Assembly (NCBI RefSeq): GCF_000012845.1
Contig: NC_009615.1
Location: 271,501 to 335,500, forward strand
Length of the DNA: 64,000 nt
Direction: 5' to 3'
From: Parabacteroides distasonis ATCC 8503
Lineage (GTDB): Bacteria; Bacteroidota; Bacteroidia; Bacteroidales; Tannerellaceae
Part shown: in pieces, positions 18,560 through 29,644 of the stretch
Numbering within the stretch: the stretch's first letter is position 1
Layout: each line of letters opens with the position of its first letter
Notes under the pieces: model-generated
Seen by the model: the letters and a program-made list of their open reading frames with translations, nothing else
What the model was told of the DNA's origin: nothing
Databases searched by the model: none
Made by a program: the position numbers and the translations under genes

Positions 18560-19525
18560 TTACGCATTATTTTTCATATTGCAAGCGTTTTTGCTAAAAG
18601 ATTGACTATTTTGTTGTTCAAGGTCCGCCCGGCTCTTGCTTTGGGTCACTAAATAGACGCCGGAGAAAACAAGTGCGGCCGATACTAGTTTCGTTACGCT
18701 AAAACTATCCTGACCGATGAATACGGCGATAAAGGAAGCTACGATCGGTTGGATATAATTGTACATGCTGACGGTAGTCGGGCGGATTCGCTTTAAGGCC
18801 AGCGGTATTAATAAATAAGGTACGAACGTGGCCCCGAATAACACGAAGAAGATGGCTCCCAACTCTTGGCCGTCGAAGACCTCTTTGTGGAAAGCCGGGG
18901 TATTCCAGATGGATTCGATAGCGAAAGGCAGGGTAATCAGCGTGGAGAACAGGAACATCCATTTCATCATCGTGACGGATGAGTACTTGAGTGTTAGAGG
19001 TTTGGATACTACCAAATAGATCGAGTACATGAATCCGCTAACCGTAATCAACAGGTTTCCCCCCAGACTGCTCGCTTGATTGGAACCTTGCGTGGATTGT
19101 AGTATCAAGGAGATCGCCCCGCATATGCCAAGCAGTACCCCGAACGTTTTCATCCGTGTGATCGGTTCCTTTAGGATCAGGGCCGCCAGGATCATGACAA
19201 AGATGGGGACGGCGGTCGCTATGATGGAAGCGTCTACCGGCGACGTGGTATTCAATCCCCAGATAAAAAGCCCTTGGTTCAAGCCTACTCCGCAAAGGGC
19301 GCAAAGGCATAGAAGTCCCAAGTCCTTCAACGGCACTTTCTCATAGGGAACAAATAGGGAGGTGATCCAGAACATCACGCAAGCGAAGCTCATCCGCATA
19401 CTGGTCAGCGCCTCGGGTTGCACATGCTCGGGGAGTAGATATTTGGATACGGGCATATTAATGGCGAACAGGATGTTGGCCGCTAAAATAAGGAGATGCC
19501 CTTTTAGCTTTTCTTGATTCATCAT
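18560..19525 (-). CDS. EamA/DMT-superfamily transporter
   Basis: 321 residues with about ten hydrophobic segments in two EamA repeats. The first repeat begins with LLILAANILFAINMPVSKYLL and the second with GNLLITVSGFMYSIYLVVSKPL. This is the usual plan of inner-membrane drug/metabolite exporters. The substrate cannot be told from sequence. It lies upstream of the threonine operon on the same strand, 282 bp from thrA. A role in amino-acid export would fit that position but is only a guess. Confidence 0.88.
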   Translation of the reverse strand: MMNQEKLKGHLLILAANILFAINMPVSKYLLPEHVQPEALTSMRMSFACVMFWITSLFVPYEKVPLKDLGLLCLCALCGVGLNQGLFIWGLNTTSPVDASIIATAVPIFVMILAALILKEPITRMKTFGVLLGICGAISLILQSTQGSNQASSLGGNLLITVSGFMYSIYLVVSKPLTLKYSSVTMMKWMFLFSTLITLPFAIESIWNTPAFHKEVFDGQELGAIFFVLFGATFVPYLLIPLALKRIRPTTVSMYNYIQPIVASFIAVFIGQDSFSVTKLVSAALVFSGVYLVTQSKSRADLEQQNSQSFSKNACNMKNNA

Positions 19526-19681
19526 AAGTACGATCCTAGATTGGTATAATATAAATGTATACAGGCTTATGTTTTGGTGAGCAAAGGTCTTACTTTTTTT
19601 TGTAAATAAGAAATGATCCGTTAGTAAAGTGTTTTACATACGGATCATTGTCTGTTTAGTCAAGGAAGCATCCCGTTTTTA

Positions 19682-20545
19682 TTACGATGAAACGGCCGCT
19701 CCTCCCATGATATCCAGCAATTCGTTGGTGATGGCTTGCTGGCGGGTTTTATTATATTGCAAAGTTAATTGTTGGATTAAATCGTTCGCATTGTCGTTGG
19801 CGGTCTGCATGGCCATCATACGGGCGGCGTGCTCGGCGGTTGAGGTGTCGAGTAGGATCGTATAGATGGTTAGGTTCAGCAATTTCGGGAAAAGCCGGTT
19901 ACGCAACTCTTCCGCCGAGGGCTCAAGGATGTAGTCGGTGGCCGTTTCCGCCGCTTCCGTATCCGAGAGGGAAAGGGGAAGATACGTCTTGTGGGTTACG
20001 ACTTGTGTCGCCATGTTCTTGAAATGGTGATACAGTAATTCCACCCGGTCTGCTTTACCTGTGACGAACAGCTCCATGAGACGGTTCGCCAAGGATACGG
20101 CGCTTTCATAAGACGGCTTTTCGCCGATCGTGACGAAATCAGTGTCGAAGCTATACCCCGCTTTATGAAGCTCATCCGCTATTTTCTTGCCGATAGGGTA
20201 GAGGCCTACCTCTATTTGCTGGTTCTTATAAGTCTGGATCGTGGCGGATAACTCTTTCCATATATTGGCATTGAATGTCCCGCATAAACCCGTGCTCGAG
20301 GCGAATACGGCGATAGCCACCTTGCTCACCTTACGCTGTTCGGTGTAAGGTGAGTCTAGGTCGCATTCCGCCGAAAGAAGACCGTTTAAGATAGCGGATA
20401 GTTTATTAGCATATGTAAGTGTATGCTCGGTTTGCGTCTGGGCATGATGAAACTTGGCCGACGATACCATTTTCATGGCGGCGGTGATCTTCTGCGTGCT
20501 CCGTATAGAGGCGATCCGGACTTTTATTTCTTTCAATGAACCCAT
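19682..20545 (-). CDS. atpG: ATP synthase gamma subunit
   Basis: 287 residues. The N-terminal helix with [24 protein letters not shown] and the C-terminal [15 protein letters not shown] helix form the rotating central stalk. It is the last gene of the operon; its start overlaps the end of atpA by 13 bp. The last residues include [14 protein letters not shown], typical of the family. Confidence 0.97.
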   Translation of the reverse strand: MGSLKEIKVRIASIRSTQKITAAMKMVSSAKFHHAQTQTEHTLTYANKLSAILNGLLSAECDLDSPYTEQRKVSKVAIAVFASSTGLCGTFNANIWKELSATIQTYKNQQIEVGLYPIGKKIADELHKAGYSFDTDFVTIGEKPSYESAVSLANRLMELFVTGKADRVELLYHHFKNMATQVVTHKTYLPLSLSDTEAAETATDYILEPSAEELRNRLFPKLLNLTIYTILLDTSTAEHAARMMAMQTANDNANDLIQQLTLQYNKTRQQAITNELLDIMGGAAVSS

Positions 20546-22110
20546 AACTCCTTCGCTGTTTTTTCCAATATACCTCGTATCTCATCATTGATAACGCCGG
20601 TCTTTAAGACATCCAGTACGTCCCGTTGGTGAGAGGTACGTAACTCTTGCAAAAACCTTGCCTCGAACTCATGCACCTTGTCCAATGGAACCTCTTTCAG
20701 CAGACCTTGCGTTCCGCAATAAAGGATCGAGATTTGCTCTTCCACCGGCATCGGGCTATATTGAGGCTGTATCAGTAACTGGGTATTCTTCTGCCCTTTA
20801 TCGATCGTGAAAGCGGTGACGGCATCCATCTCGCCCCCGAACTTGGAAAATGATTCCAATTCACGGAACTGAGCCTGATCGATTTTCAAGGTACCCGCTA
20901 CCTTTTTCATCGCCTTTAATTGCGCGTTACCGCCTACACGGGAAACAGAGATTCCGACGTTGATAGCTGGGCGGTTCCCTTGGTTGAATAAATCGGTCTC
21001 AAGGAATATCTGTCCGTCGGTGATAGAGATCACGTTGGTCGGGATATAAGCCGATACGTCTCCCGCCTGAGTCTCGATGATCGGTAAAGCGGTCAAGGAG
21101 CCACCGCCTTTCACCTTGTCTCTCATGCTTTCGGGGAGATCGTTCATCTCACGGGCTACCTCCGGCTGGTTGATGATCTTGGCGGCACGTTCCAATAGGC
21201 GGGAGTGCAGGTAAAAGATATCACCCGGGTACGCCTCACGTCCGGAAGGACGGCGAAGGATCAAGGAAACCTCACGGTAGGCGACCGCCTGTTTGGACAG
21301 ATCGTCGTAGACCACCAAGGCGTGTCGTCCGCTATCCCGGAAGTACTCTCCGATGGCCGCTCCGGCGAACGGGGCGAAATATTGCATGGCTGCCGGGTCG
21401 GAGGCGGTCGCGCTTACGACAATCGTATAGTCCATGGCTCCTTTCTCTTGCAAGGTGTTCACCAAGGCCGCTACCGTGGAACCCTTTTGCCCGATCGCCA
21501 CGTAAATACAGTAAACCGGGTTCCCTGCCTCGTAGTTGCTACGTTGGTTGATGATGGTATCGATAGCGATCGAGGTCTTTCCCGTCTGCCTGTCGCCGAT
21601 GATCAACTCACGTTGCCCCCTCCCGATAGGGATCATAGCGTCTACGGCCTTGATACCGGTTTGCAAAGGCTCGTTTACCGGCTGACGGAAGATCACGCCC
21701 GGAGCCTTGCGCTCAAGCGGCATCTCGCAAGTCTCGCCAAGGATCTCGCCTTTCCCGTCGATCGGGTTTCCCAACGGATCGATCACACGCCCGATCATCC
21801 CCTCGCTGACATCGATAGAGGCGATACGGCCCGTGCGTTTTACGGTGTCGCCCTCCTTGATTTGGTCGGTCGGACCTAAAAGGACGGCGCCTACATTATC
21901 TTCCTCCAAGTTCATCACGATTGCTTCCATCCCGTTATCGAATTGAAGCAACTCGTTCGCCTCCGCATTATCCAACCCGTAGATGCGGGCCACGCCGTCG
22001 CTCACCTGCAATACGGTCCCGACCTCTTCCAGCTTGATGCTGGTATGGATTCCTTCCAATTGCTGGCGCAGGATGGAGGAGACTTCACTCACTTTTATCT
22101 GTTCTGTCAT
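20533..22110 (-). CDS. atpA: ATP synthase alpha subunit
   Basis: 525 residues with the non-catalytic nucleotide site GDRQTGKTS and the family segment around [14 protein letters not shown]. The protein alternates with beta in the F1 hexamer. It follows atpH by 12 bp and overlaps atpG. The N-terminal region that contacts the delta subunit is complete. Confidence 0.98.
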   Translation of the reverse strand: MTEQIKVSEVSSILRQQLEGIHTSIKLEEVGTVLQVSDGVARIYGLDNAEANELLQFDNGMEAIVMNLEEDNVGAVLLGPTDQIKEGDTVKRTGRIASIDVSEGMIGRVIDPLGNPIDGKGEILGETCEMPLERKAPGVIFRQPVNEPLQTGIKAVDAMIPIGRGQRELIIGDRQTGKTSIAIDTIINQRSNYEAGNPVYCIYVAIGQKGSTVAALVNTLQEKGAMDYTIVVSATASDPAAMQYFAPFAGAAIGEYFRDSGRHALVVYDDLSKQAVAYREVSLILRRPSGREAYPGDIFYLHSRLLERAAKIINQPEVAREMNDLPESMRDKVKGGGSLTALPIIETQAGDVSAYIPTNVISITDGQIFLETDLFNQGNRPAINVGISVSRVGGNAQLKAMKKVAGTLKIDQAQFRELESFSKFGGEMDAVTAFTIDKGQKNTQLLIQPQYSPMPVEEQISILYCGTQGLLKEVPLDKVHEFEARFLQELRTSHQRDVLDVLKTGVINDEIRGILEKTAKELWVH

Positions 22111-22122
22111 ACTTCTTCTTTT

Positions 22123-22665
22123 TTATCTGTTTTCGAGTAGCCCGGTACGGATATCCCGTAGTTGCGTCGCATAGCTGGCGTCTATCCGGTAATTGCCGAT
22201 GCGTAGGCGGAAGCCCCCGATTAGTTCCGGTTCCACGTGGCCGGAGAACTCGATTGTGCATCCCGTCTCTTTCCGCAGCTTGTCTTGCAGGTGAGACTTG
22301 ACCGCATCGTCTACCGCTACGGCCGTGTCGAATCGTACCCGGGTAATCTTCTTCTCTTTCCGGTACAAATGGATATAAATGTATGCAATGAAGGGCAGTA
22401 GTGTCTCCCGTTTATGGGCTAATACCAGATTGATAAAACGTGAATATAGCTCGCATACCTCGATACCTCCCGCCGCCGTAAGCAATTTCACTTTCTCCGG
22501 TACGGAAACGATCGGGTTGCTCAAGGCACCCCTAAGCTCTGGCTCCATCGAGAAGCTGTCCGCCAACATCTTCATATCATCATATACCCGGCTTTCCTGT
22601 TCCTTGTCTTTCGCTAGGGAGAAAAGCGCTTTGGCATACCGGGAAGAAATAGTTCCTATATCCAT
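22123..22665 (-). CDS. atpH: ATP synthase delta subunit
   Basis: 180 residues, the standard length of the delta (OSCP) subunit. It opens with GTISSRYAKALFSLA and ends with GGFRLRIGNYRIDASYATQL, the two signature regions. It joins the peripheral stalk (b subunit) to the top of F1. It starts 3 bp after atpF. Confidence 0.95.
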   Translation of the reverse strand: MDIGTISSRYAKALFSLAKDKEQESRVYDDMKMLADSFSMEPELRGALSNPIVSVPEKVKLLTAAGGIEVCELYSRFINLVLAHKRETLLPFIAYIYIHLYRKEKKITRVRFDTAVAVDDAVKSHLQDKLRKETGCTIEFSGHVEPELIGGFRLRIGNYRIDASYATQLRDIRTGLLENR

Positions 22666-22668
22666 ACC

Positions 22669-23169
22669 TTACGATTTACTAAACGATACCTCATCCAGCA
22701 GCCGGTCGATCATCTGTTGTTGTTCCTTATCCCGGCCGATTTTCTCTTTCATTACTTTCTCTGCGATAGCGATAGACAGATCCGCTATCTCCGAGCGGAC
22801 TTCGCGAATAGCTTTCTCTTTTTCTTCGCGGATACGCCGGGTAGCCTCCTCTATCTGCAGATGTGCCTCGGAGACGGCCTTTTTCCGTGCCTCCTCGATG
22901 ATCCGCTCCTTTTCGGCAAAGGCTTCCTTCAGGACGGCGTTTTGCTTTTCCTTGGCCTCGGCTAGCATCTTCTCGCCCTCGGCTTGGATATGGGCAAGTC
23001 GCTCATTCGCCTGACGTGCCGTCTCTAAGGAATTGTCAATGTAAGCTTTCCGTTGTTCGATTGCCTTGACGATCACGGGAAAACCGTATTTGGAAAGGAT
23101 CACGAAGACAATCCCGAATGAAACGATCATCCAGAATAGAAGCCCTGAATCCGGTGTTAATAAAGACAT
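22669..23169 (-). CDS. atpF: ATP synthase b subunit
   Basis: 166 residues: one N-terminal membrane helix (LLFWMIVSFGIVFVILSKYG) followed by a long charged coiled coil of about 130 residues, the peripheral stalk. It lies between atpE and atpH, as expected. Only one b-type gene is present, so the stalk is probably a homodimer. Confidence 0.96.
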   Translation of the reverse strand: MSLLTPDSGLLFWMIVSFGIVFVILSKYGFPVIVKAIEQRKAYIDNSLETARQANERLAHIQAEGEKMLAEAKEKQNAVLKEAFAEKERIIEEARKKAVSEAHLQIEEATRRIREEKEKAIREVRSEIADLSIAIAEKVMKEKIGRDKEQQQMIDRLLDEVSFSKS

Positions 23170-23183
23170 AGTTTGTTACTTTT

Positions 23184-23438
23184 TTATTGGAACAACGCTA
23201 AGAAACATACGACAATAGCGAACAATGCCACACCTTCTACCAACGCTCCCATAATCAACATCGAGGTACGGATCTCTCCTGCGGCCGACGGCTGGCGTCC
23301 AATAGCTTCAACGGCACCTTTACCGATCAATCCGATTCCGATACCTGCACCTATGGCGGCGAATCCCGCTCCTATAGTGGCTCCCATCTTCGCTACGCCC
23401 ATCCCGGCTGCCGCTTGTAATAAAATAGTCGATAACAT
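23184..23438 (-). CDS. atpE: ATP synthase c subunit
   Basis: 84 residues forming two membrane helices joined by the polar loop GRQPSAAGEIRT. The ion-binding Glu lies in the second helix (MGALVEGVALFA). The residues around it are those of proton-binding rings; the Gln and Ser/Thr ligands of sodium-dependent rings are not seen. A glycine-rich first helix (GAGFAAIGAGIGIGL) packs the ring. Confidence 0.96.
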   Translation of the reverse strand: MLSTILLQAAAGMGVAKMGATIGAGFAAIGAGIGIGLIGKGAVEAIGRQPSAAGEIRTSMLIMGALVEGVALFAIVVCFLALFQ

Positions 23439-23500
23439 AGTGTTTAATTTTAAATTAGTAACCTTAATAATATAATTCTAATACCTTAATTTCTTTGGAT

Positions 23501-24550
23501 TTATTCCCTTACCTTGGCCAATCCGATATAGTTGGCCGACAGCAGGGTGAAAATATAAGCTTGCAAGCAAGCCACTAACAATTCCAGACAGTTCATGAAC
23601 GCACAGAACAAGACGGATACGATCGTCATACCGAAATTCACGGCTACTCCCATCGTTACCGTTATGAATATCAAACAGGTTAGCGCCAAGATAATCGTAT
23701 GGCCCGCCATGATGTTGGCGAACAGACGGATCATCAATGCGAACGGCTTGGTGAATACCCCGAAGAACTCCACGAACGGCATGATCGGCAAGGGCAGTTT
23801 CAAGTAGATCGGCGCTTTGGGCCAAAAAATCTCTTTCCAATACACTTTCGTGGCGAACAGGTTGACCGCTATAAACGTACAAAGTGCCAATACGCCTGTT
23901 ACCGCTATATTTCCCGTAATATTAGCGCCTCCCGGGAAAACCGGTATGATCCCGATCAGGTTATTGATCAAGATAAAGAAAAATACCGTCAGCAAATAGG
24001 ACGAGAACGGCTTATATTCTTTTCCGATCGCCTCTTTGATCACCCCGTCTTGTATGTAGGAGATGGCCATTTCCATCAATCCGATAAATCCGCCCGGCGC
24101 CTCGTTCGGGTGCTTTTTATACCAATGGGCGGTCCGGAGAACGATGAAAAGCAAGAGGCCGCAACTGAGGAACAGTCCGCAAACATTCTTGGTCAATGAG
24201 AAATCCATCGGGCGAACCTCTTCTCCTGCACTGTTCTTCTCAACAACCTTTCCCGCATGCTCACCTTCCCCGGCGATATAATAATTGTGATGCGTCCGGC
24301 CATGATGTAGATGGGATGACAGGAATAAATCCCATCCTCTTTCCTCGCTTTTTACCAAGATAGGCAGGGGAATCGCAATCTCTTGTCCGTTCCATTCCGT
24401 GATATGCCATGTATAGGCGTCTTGAATGTGGGAGAAGACGATATCCTGCACGTCTATCTCGCCGGACGCCGCTTTTGCCGGAGTGAGAAAGCTGAGCCAC
24501 ATCCAGAAAGCGATCCATATGTATTTGTTATCTTTGATTGTACTCATCAT
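23501..24550 (-). CDS. atpB: ATP synthase a subunit
   Basis: 349 residues, longer than the roughly 270 of E. coli because of an N-terminal signal-like segment and about 100 extracytoplasmic residues rich in His and Glu. This extension is usual for Bacteroidetes. The essential Arg lies in MIRLFANIMAGH, and the C-terminal helix carries LQAYIFTLLSANYIG. The protein forms the two half-channels for protons beside the c ring. Its start overlaps the end of the preceding small membrane gene by 23 bp. Confidence 0.95.
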   Translation of the reverse strand: MMSTIKDNKYIWIAFWMWLSFLTPAKAASGEIDVQDIVFSHIQDAYTWHITEWNGQEIAIPLPILVKSEERGWDLFLSSHLHHGRTHHNYYIAGEGEHAGKVVEKNSAGEEVRPMDFSLTKNVCGLFLSCGLLLFIVLRTAHWYKKHPNEAPGGFIGLMEMAISYIQDGVIKEAIGKEYKPFSSYLLTVFFFILINNLIGIIPVFPGGANITGNIAVTGVLALCTFIAVNLFATKVYWKEIFWPKAPIYLKLPLPIMPFVEFFGVFTKPFALMIRLFANIMAGHTIILALTCLIFITVTMGVAVNFGMTIVSVLFCAFMNCLELLVACLQAYIFTLLSANYIGLAKVRE

Positions 24551-24959
24551 CCTTTTCCCTTTTCTCTCTTTTCATTCTTTTCTTTTCAAACAGATATAAA
24601 ATGTAAGTCTCCAGTCCGAGGTAAATGAAATAGAATAACATCAACGTGAAACCAAATGTCTTTAATTGTTGCCCGACAAACGCCGCGTACATCCATAAAA
24701 AGACGAAAGCGAGCGTGAACTTACACAACCGGACTAGCATGTACATGGTTACGGTCACATCTCCGTTTTTCCTTTTTACCCGGTCTAGGAAGAAAGTCAT
24801 CGCCATGGCCATGACCCAGTAAAAGAAGGGAATGGACGGATACCACGAGAAATAGTGTTCCGGCCAGATGGTATATAATAAACCACCCAATGAAACGCCT
24901 ATTGCCACGTTGATAAACGTGATCAAACCCATTAACCTCATTTTTAATCTGCCATTCAT
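24528..24959 (-). CDS. Small membrane protein in AtpI position
   Basis: 143 residues with four hydrophobic segments (near residues 10-30, 42-58, 72-92, 100-122) and a highly charged C-terminal tail rich in Lys, Arg and Glu. It lies between atpC and atpB and overlaps atpB, the place usually taken by atpI or an AtpZ/I-like assembly factor that helps c-ring formation. Sequence resemblance to AtpI is weak, so the role is inferred from position and topology. Confidence 0.75.
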   Translation of the reverse strand: MNGRLKMRLMGLITFINVAIGVSLGGLLYTIWPEHYFSWYPSIPFFYWVMAMAMTFFLDRVKRKNGDVTVTMYMLVRLCKFTLAFVFLWMYAAFVGQQLKTFGFTLMLFYFIYLGLETYILYLFEKKRMKREKREKDDEYNQR

Positions 24960-24971
24960 TGTCGTATGTTT

Positions 24972-25205
24972 TTATTCGACGCAAACGGATAGGATGTCGT
25001 CTTTTACCTCTACGAATCCGCTTTGTATCGTTTGTTCTTGTCTTTTGCCGTTTGCCTCGAACCGGATCGTACCCGCCTTCAACGCTGCTATCAATGGGGC
25101 GTGATGAGGCAAGATATCGAATGAACCGGCAACTCCCGGGAATGAGACAGATTCGGTCTCGCCTTCGAAAAGAATGCCGTCCGGTGATACAATTTCCAGT
25201 TTCAT
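24972..25205 (-). CDS. atpC: ATP synthase epsilon subunit, short form
   Basis: 77 residues, which covers only the N-terminal beta-sandwich of epsilon (LEIVSPDGILFEGE, GSFDILPHHAPLI, FVEVKDDILSVCVE). The C-terminal pair of helices that inhibits ATP hydrolysis in E. coli and Bacillus (total about 135 residues) is absent, and the frame ends cleanly in a stop followed by the next gene 12 bp later. This short form is usual in Bacteroidetes. It starts 5 bp after atpD. Confidence 0.94.
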   Translation of the reverse strand: MKLEIVSPDGILFEGETESVSFPGVAGSFDILPHHAPLIAALKAGTIRFEANGKRQEQTIQSGFVEVKDDILSVCVE

Positions 25206-25210
25206 ATCGA

Positions 25211-27050
<1,840 letters not shown>

Positions 27051-27082
27051 GTTGAGCAAGTGGTGATATTTATGTAATTTTG
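27051..27082 (+). promoter_or_regulatory. Promoter of cutC
   Basis: TAATTTTG at 27075-27082 matches the TAnnTTTG -7 consensus, with GTTG at 27051-27054 about 20 bp upstream as a -33 element. The cutC ATG lies 23 bp downstream. Confidence 0.65.
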
Positions 27083-27105
27083 TACGTCAACAATACTAAA
27101 TAAAC

Positions 27106-27837
27106 ATGAAACGAATTATTGAGATATGCGCGAACTCCGCCCAGAGCTGTGTGGAGGCGGAGGCGGGAGGCGCTACCCGTGTAGAGCTTTGCGCCGGGAT
27201 ACCCGAAGGGGGAACTACACCTAGTTATGGAGAGATCAAGACGGCGAAGGCTCTGACTTCCAAGATCGATATCAATGTGATTATCCGTCCGAGAGGCGGT
27301 GATTTCTTGTATACGGAAGCCGAGGTACAATCCATGCTATTGGATATAGAACTGTGCAAGGAGCTAAAAGTGCATGGCGTCGTTTTCGGCTGTCTTACGA
27401 AAGACGGGGATATCGATGTACCCTTGATGCGGCGCTTGATCGAGGCGGCAAAACCTCTGTCCGTAACTTGTCATCGTGCTTTCGATGTTTGCCGGGACCC
27501 ATTCACTGCGTTGGAGCAGCTAATCGAGTTGGGATGCGACCGTATCTTGACCTCCGGCCAGCAATCGGATGCCGTGAAAGGAATCCCCTTGATCGCCGAG
27601 CTGGTGAAACGTGCGGACGGACGGATCATCATCATGCCGGGATGTGGCGTACGTGAGAATAATATCGGGAAAATAGAGGCGGAGACAGGAGCGAAAGAGT
27701 TTCATACGTCCGCCCGAAGTATCGTATATAGTAAAATGGAATACCGCAATGAGAATGTCCCGATGGGAAGCAGTATCGTGTCCTCCGAATTCGAGACGGT
27801 GCAAACGGATCGGGAGAAGGTAAAAGCATATATTTAA
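27106..27837 (+). CDS. cutC: CutC family protein
   Basis: 243 residues, a TIM-barrel protein of the CutC family. Characteristic parts are IEICANSAQSC at the start, GATRVELCA, VMIRPRGGDF-like INVIIRPRGGDF, and CHRAFDV. CutC was first linked to copper tolerance, but its enzymatic function is still uncertain. The protein has no signal peptide and is cytoplasmic. It has its own promoter and is followed at once by a 22-bp-period repeat array. Confidence 0.93.
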   Translation: MKRIIEICANSAQSCVEAEAGGATRVELCAGIPEGGTTPSYGEIKTAKALTSKIDINVIIRPRGGDFLYTEAEVQSMLLDIELCKELKVHGVVFGCLTKDGDIDVPLMRRLIEAAKPLSVTCHRAFDVCRDPFTALEQLIELGCDRILTSGQQSDAVKGIPLIAELVKRADGRIIIMPGCGVRENNIGKIEAETGAKEFHTSARSIVYSKMEYRNENVPMGSSIVSSEFETVQTDREKVKAYI

Positions 27838-27839
27838 GT

Positions 27840-27948
27840 GCTGGTATAGGCGTGAGCCTGTGTCGGTATTGGTGTAGCCCTACGCCTATACCGGCATCGC
27901 CTCATGCCTATACCGGCGTGGGGCGATACCAATACTCGTATGCGGGTG
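27840..27948. repeat. Five-unit array, 22-bp period, family 1
   Basis: The sequence can be cut into five consecutive 22-bp units beginning at about 27839. Two carry GCCTATACCGGC, and others carry the reverse complement form (GGTATAGGCG), so units occur in both orientations. It starts 2 bp after the cutC stop. The core TATACCGGCATCGCC is shared with the array at 56.9 kb and, less exactly, with that at 12.5 kb. Confidence 0.8.
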
Positions 27949-27977
27949 AAATGTTTTTTCTTCCCAAAAAGATTGTT

Positions 27978-27985
27978 TATCTTTG
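27978..27985 (+). promoter_or_regulatory. -7 element upstream of small unknown gene
   Basis: TATCTTTG matches the TAnnTTTG consensus and lies 19 bp before the ATG at 28005. Confidence 0.55.
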
Positions 27986-28004
27986 CGCCTCCATTAGATA
28001 AAAG

Positions 28005-28385
28005 ATGCTAAATGTAACAGTGAATAATCGTTTTGGGTTTCACCAGCGTATCATGCTTATGATCATGTTGGTGCTGTTACAGTTTTATTCCATTGGAAGC
28101 GATTTCTTTCCGGAGAATATTACCACTACCTCGATGGAAATAGTCGATAAAGAGGCACCCGATGTGTTGTTGGATTTTGACGATAACGCCTCCTTGCGAA
28201 CGGTACGTCAGGAGCAAGTGCAAATCCGAGCCTTGGAGATCGATTTGATATGGGACTTGTTTACGATTCTGGATTTACATGAATTAATTCATTCCTTGGA
28301 ACTACGGCAATGCGCCAAGCTTCCTTTATTTTATAACCTACACAAAGCACAGAATTTCGTTTGGTTCTGTTCCTATCTGATTTAG
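28005..28385 (+). CDS. Small unknown protein with N-terminal hydrophobic segment
   Basis: 126 residues. Residues 15-32 are strongly hydrophobic (MLMIMLVLLQFYSIG) and may form a signal anchor; the rest is acidic in the middle and has no recognised motif. A good -7 element lies 19 bp upstream of the ATG, which supports a real gene. It precedes the efflux operon by 90 bp and could be cotranscribed with it. No function can be assigned. Confidence 0.55.
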   Translation: MLNVTVNNRFGFHQRIMLMIMLVLLQFYSIGSDFFPENITTTSMEIVDKEAPDVLLDFDDNASLRTVRQEQVQIRALEIDLIWDLFTILDLHELIHSLELRQCAKLPLFYNLHKAQNFVWFCSYLI

Positions 28386-28475
28386 TAGAACTTACCTGTT
28401 TCTTATTGTCGCGCATGGGGTGATTCGCCTATGTGCTTTTCGTCGTATTCAAATAATTATAAATCTATAAGTTTT

Positions 28476-29639
28476 ATGAGGATAAAATTGTTTTCTAACT
28501 ATTTACCCTTACTATGCTTAACGGCTTGTGTATGGGTATCTTGTAGCCAAAACCGGGAGAAAAAGTCCGGGAAGAAAGATCATACGCCGGTGATGCGGTT
28601 AACCACGACCACGATCGAGGTGCCGCAGTCCTATGTAGCGGATGTACAAGCCGTACAGTTCGTAGAGGTGAAACCGAAAGTGGAAGGGTTCGTGGAGGCC
28701 GTCCTTGTAGATGAGGGCGAGCACGTGAAGAAAGGGCAGGTGCTTTTCAAGCTTTCCTCGGCGGAATTGTACGAGGAGGTGAAAGAGGCGCAAGCCAATC
28801 ACAAACAGGCCCAAGCCGAGTTGAAGATGGCGGAGGTAGAGGTAGACCGCATCAAGCGTTTGGTGGAGAAAGATATCATCTCGCCGATTCGTCTGGAGCA
28901 GGCGATGGCCGAGGCGGACGTGGCACGCTTGCAGGTGCAACAGGCCAAATCCCGTTTGCAACGTGCGGAGACTAATTTCTCGTACACGACGATCACGGCT
29001 CCTTTCGAGGGATACGTGGACCGCATCCCCTTTAAGGTGGGAAGTTTGGTTACGCCGAGCAGCTTATTGACCTCCTTGACGGACGTATCGGATATGTTCG
29101 CCTATTTCAAGATCAACGAGAAGGAGTATCTGGAATATAAACGGACGCAGTTGAGCGGTATCGACCAGCCGGAGTATAATAATCTGGAACTGATCCTTTC
29201 CGACCAATCCACCTATCGGTATAAAGGGAAGGTAGAGACCGTGGAGGGCGACTTTGAGCGGGGTACCGGATCGATCGCTTTCCGTGCCCGTTTCGCGAAT
29301 CCGGAACGTTTGCTGCGACATGGCGTATCCGGTAAGATCCGGATGCTGACCAAGATGGAGAACGTGGTCTTGGTTCCCCAGCAATCCACTTTCGAGATAC
29401 AGGATTTTACCTATGTATATACGGTAGCGGAAGATGGAAAGGTGAGCGTGCGTAGCTTCGAGCCGTTGGCCCGCCACGGTTCTTATTACGTGACACAGGA
29501 TTTGCCGGACCAGACCGTCATCGTCTACGAGGGTGTCCAGATGATCACGGACGGCATGACTATCAATCCCGATATGGTAGATGGAGCCACGATCCGTCGC
29601 CAATTGGAATCGTCTAATGAAATCGAGAATAATAAGTAA
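28476..29639 (+). CDS. RND efflux periplasmic adaptor (membrane fusion protein)
   Basis: 387 residues from the ATG at 28476; an upstream in-frame start at 28431 would spoil the lipoprotein signal, LLCLTACVWVSC, whose Cys is the likely lipid anchor. The domains are those of AcrA-type adaptors: a lipoyl half (VEGFVEAVLVDEGEHVKKG), a helical hairpin rich in Ala, Glu and Gln, the second lipoyl half (TTITAPFEGYVDRIPFKVG), and beta-barrel plus membrane-proximal domains. It links the inner-membrane pump encoded 5 bp downstream to the outer-membrane channel encoded after that. Confidence 0.93.
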   Translation: MRIKLFSNYLPLLCLTACVWVSCSQNREKKSGKKDHTPVMRLTTTTIEVPQSYVADVQAVQFVEVKPKVEGFVEAVLVDEGEHVKKGQVLFKLSSAELYEEVKEAQANHKQAQAELKMAEVEVDRIKRLVEKDIISPIRLEQAMAEADVARLQVQQAKSRLQRAETNFSYTTITAPFEGYVDRIPFKVGSLVTPSSLLTSLTDVSDMFAYFKINEKEYLEYKRTQLSGIDQPEYNNLELILSDQSTYRYKGKVETVEGDFERGTGSIAFRARFANPERLLRHGVSGKIRMLTKMENVVLVPQQSTFEIQDFTYVYTVAEDGKVSVRSFEPLARHGSYYVTQDLPDQTVIVYEGVQMITDGMTINPDMVDGATIRRQLESSNEIENNK

Positions 29640-29644
29640 GCCCT

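Noticed and set aside
23184..23438. Sodium-dependent ATP synthase
   Set aside because: The c subunit lacks the Gln and Ser/Thr ligands around the key Glu that mark sodium-binding rings.
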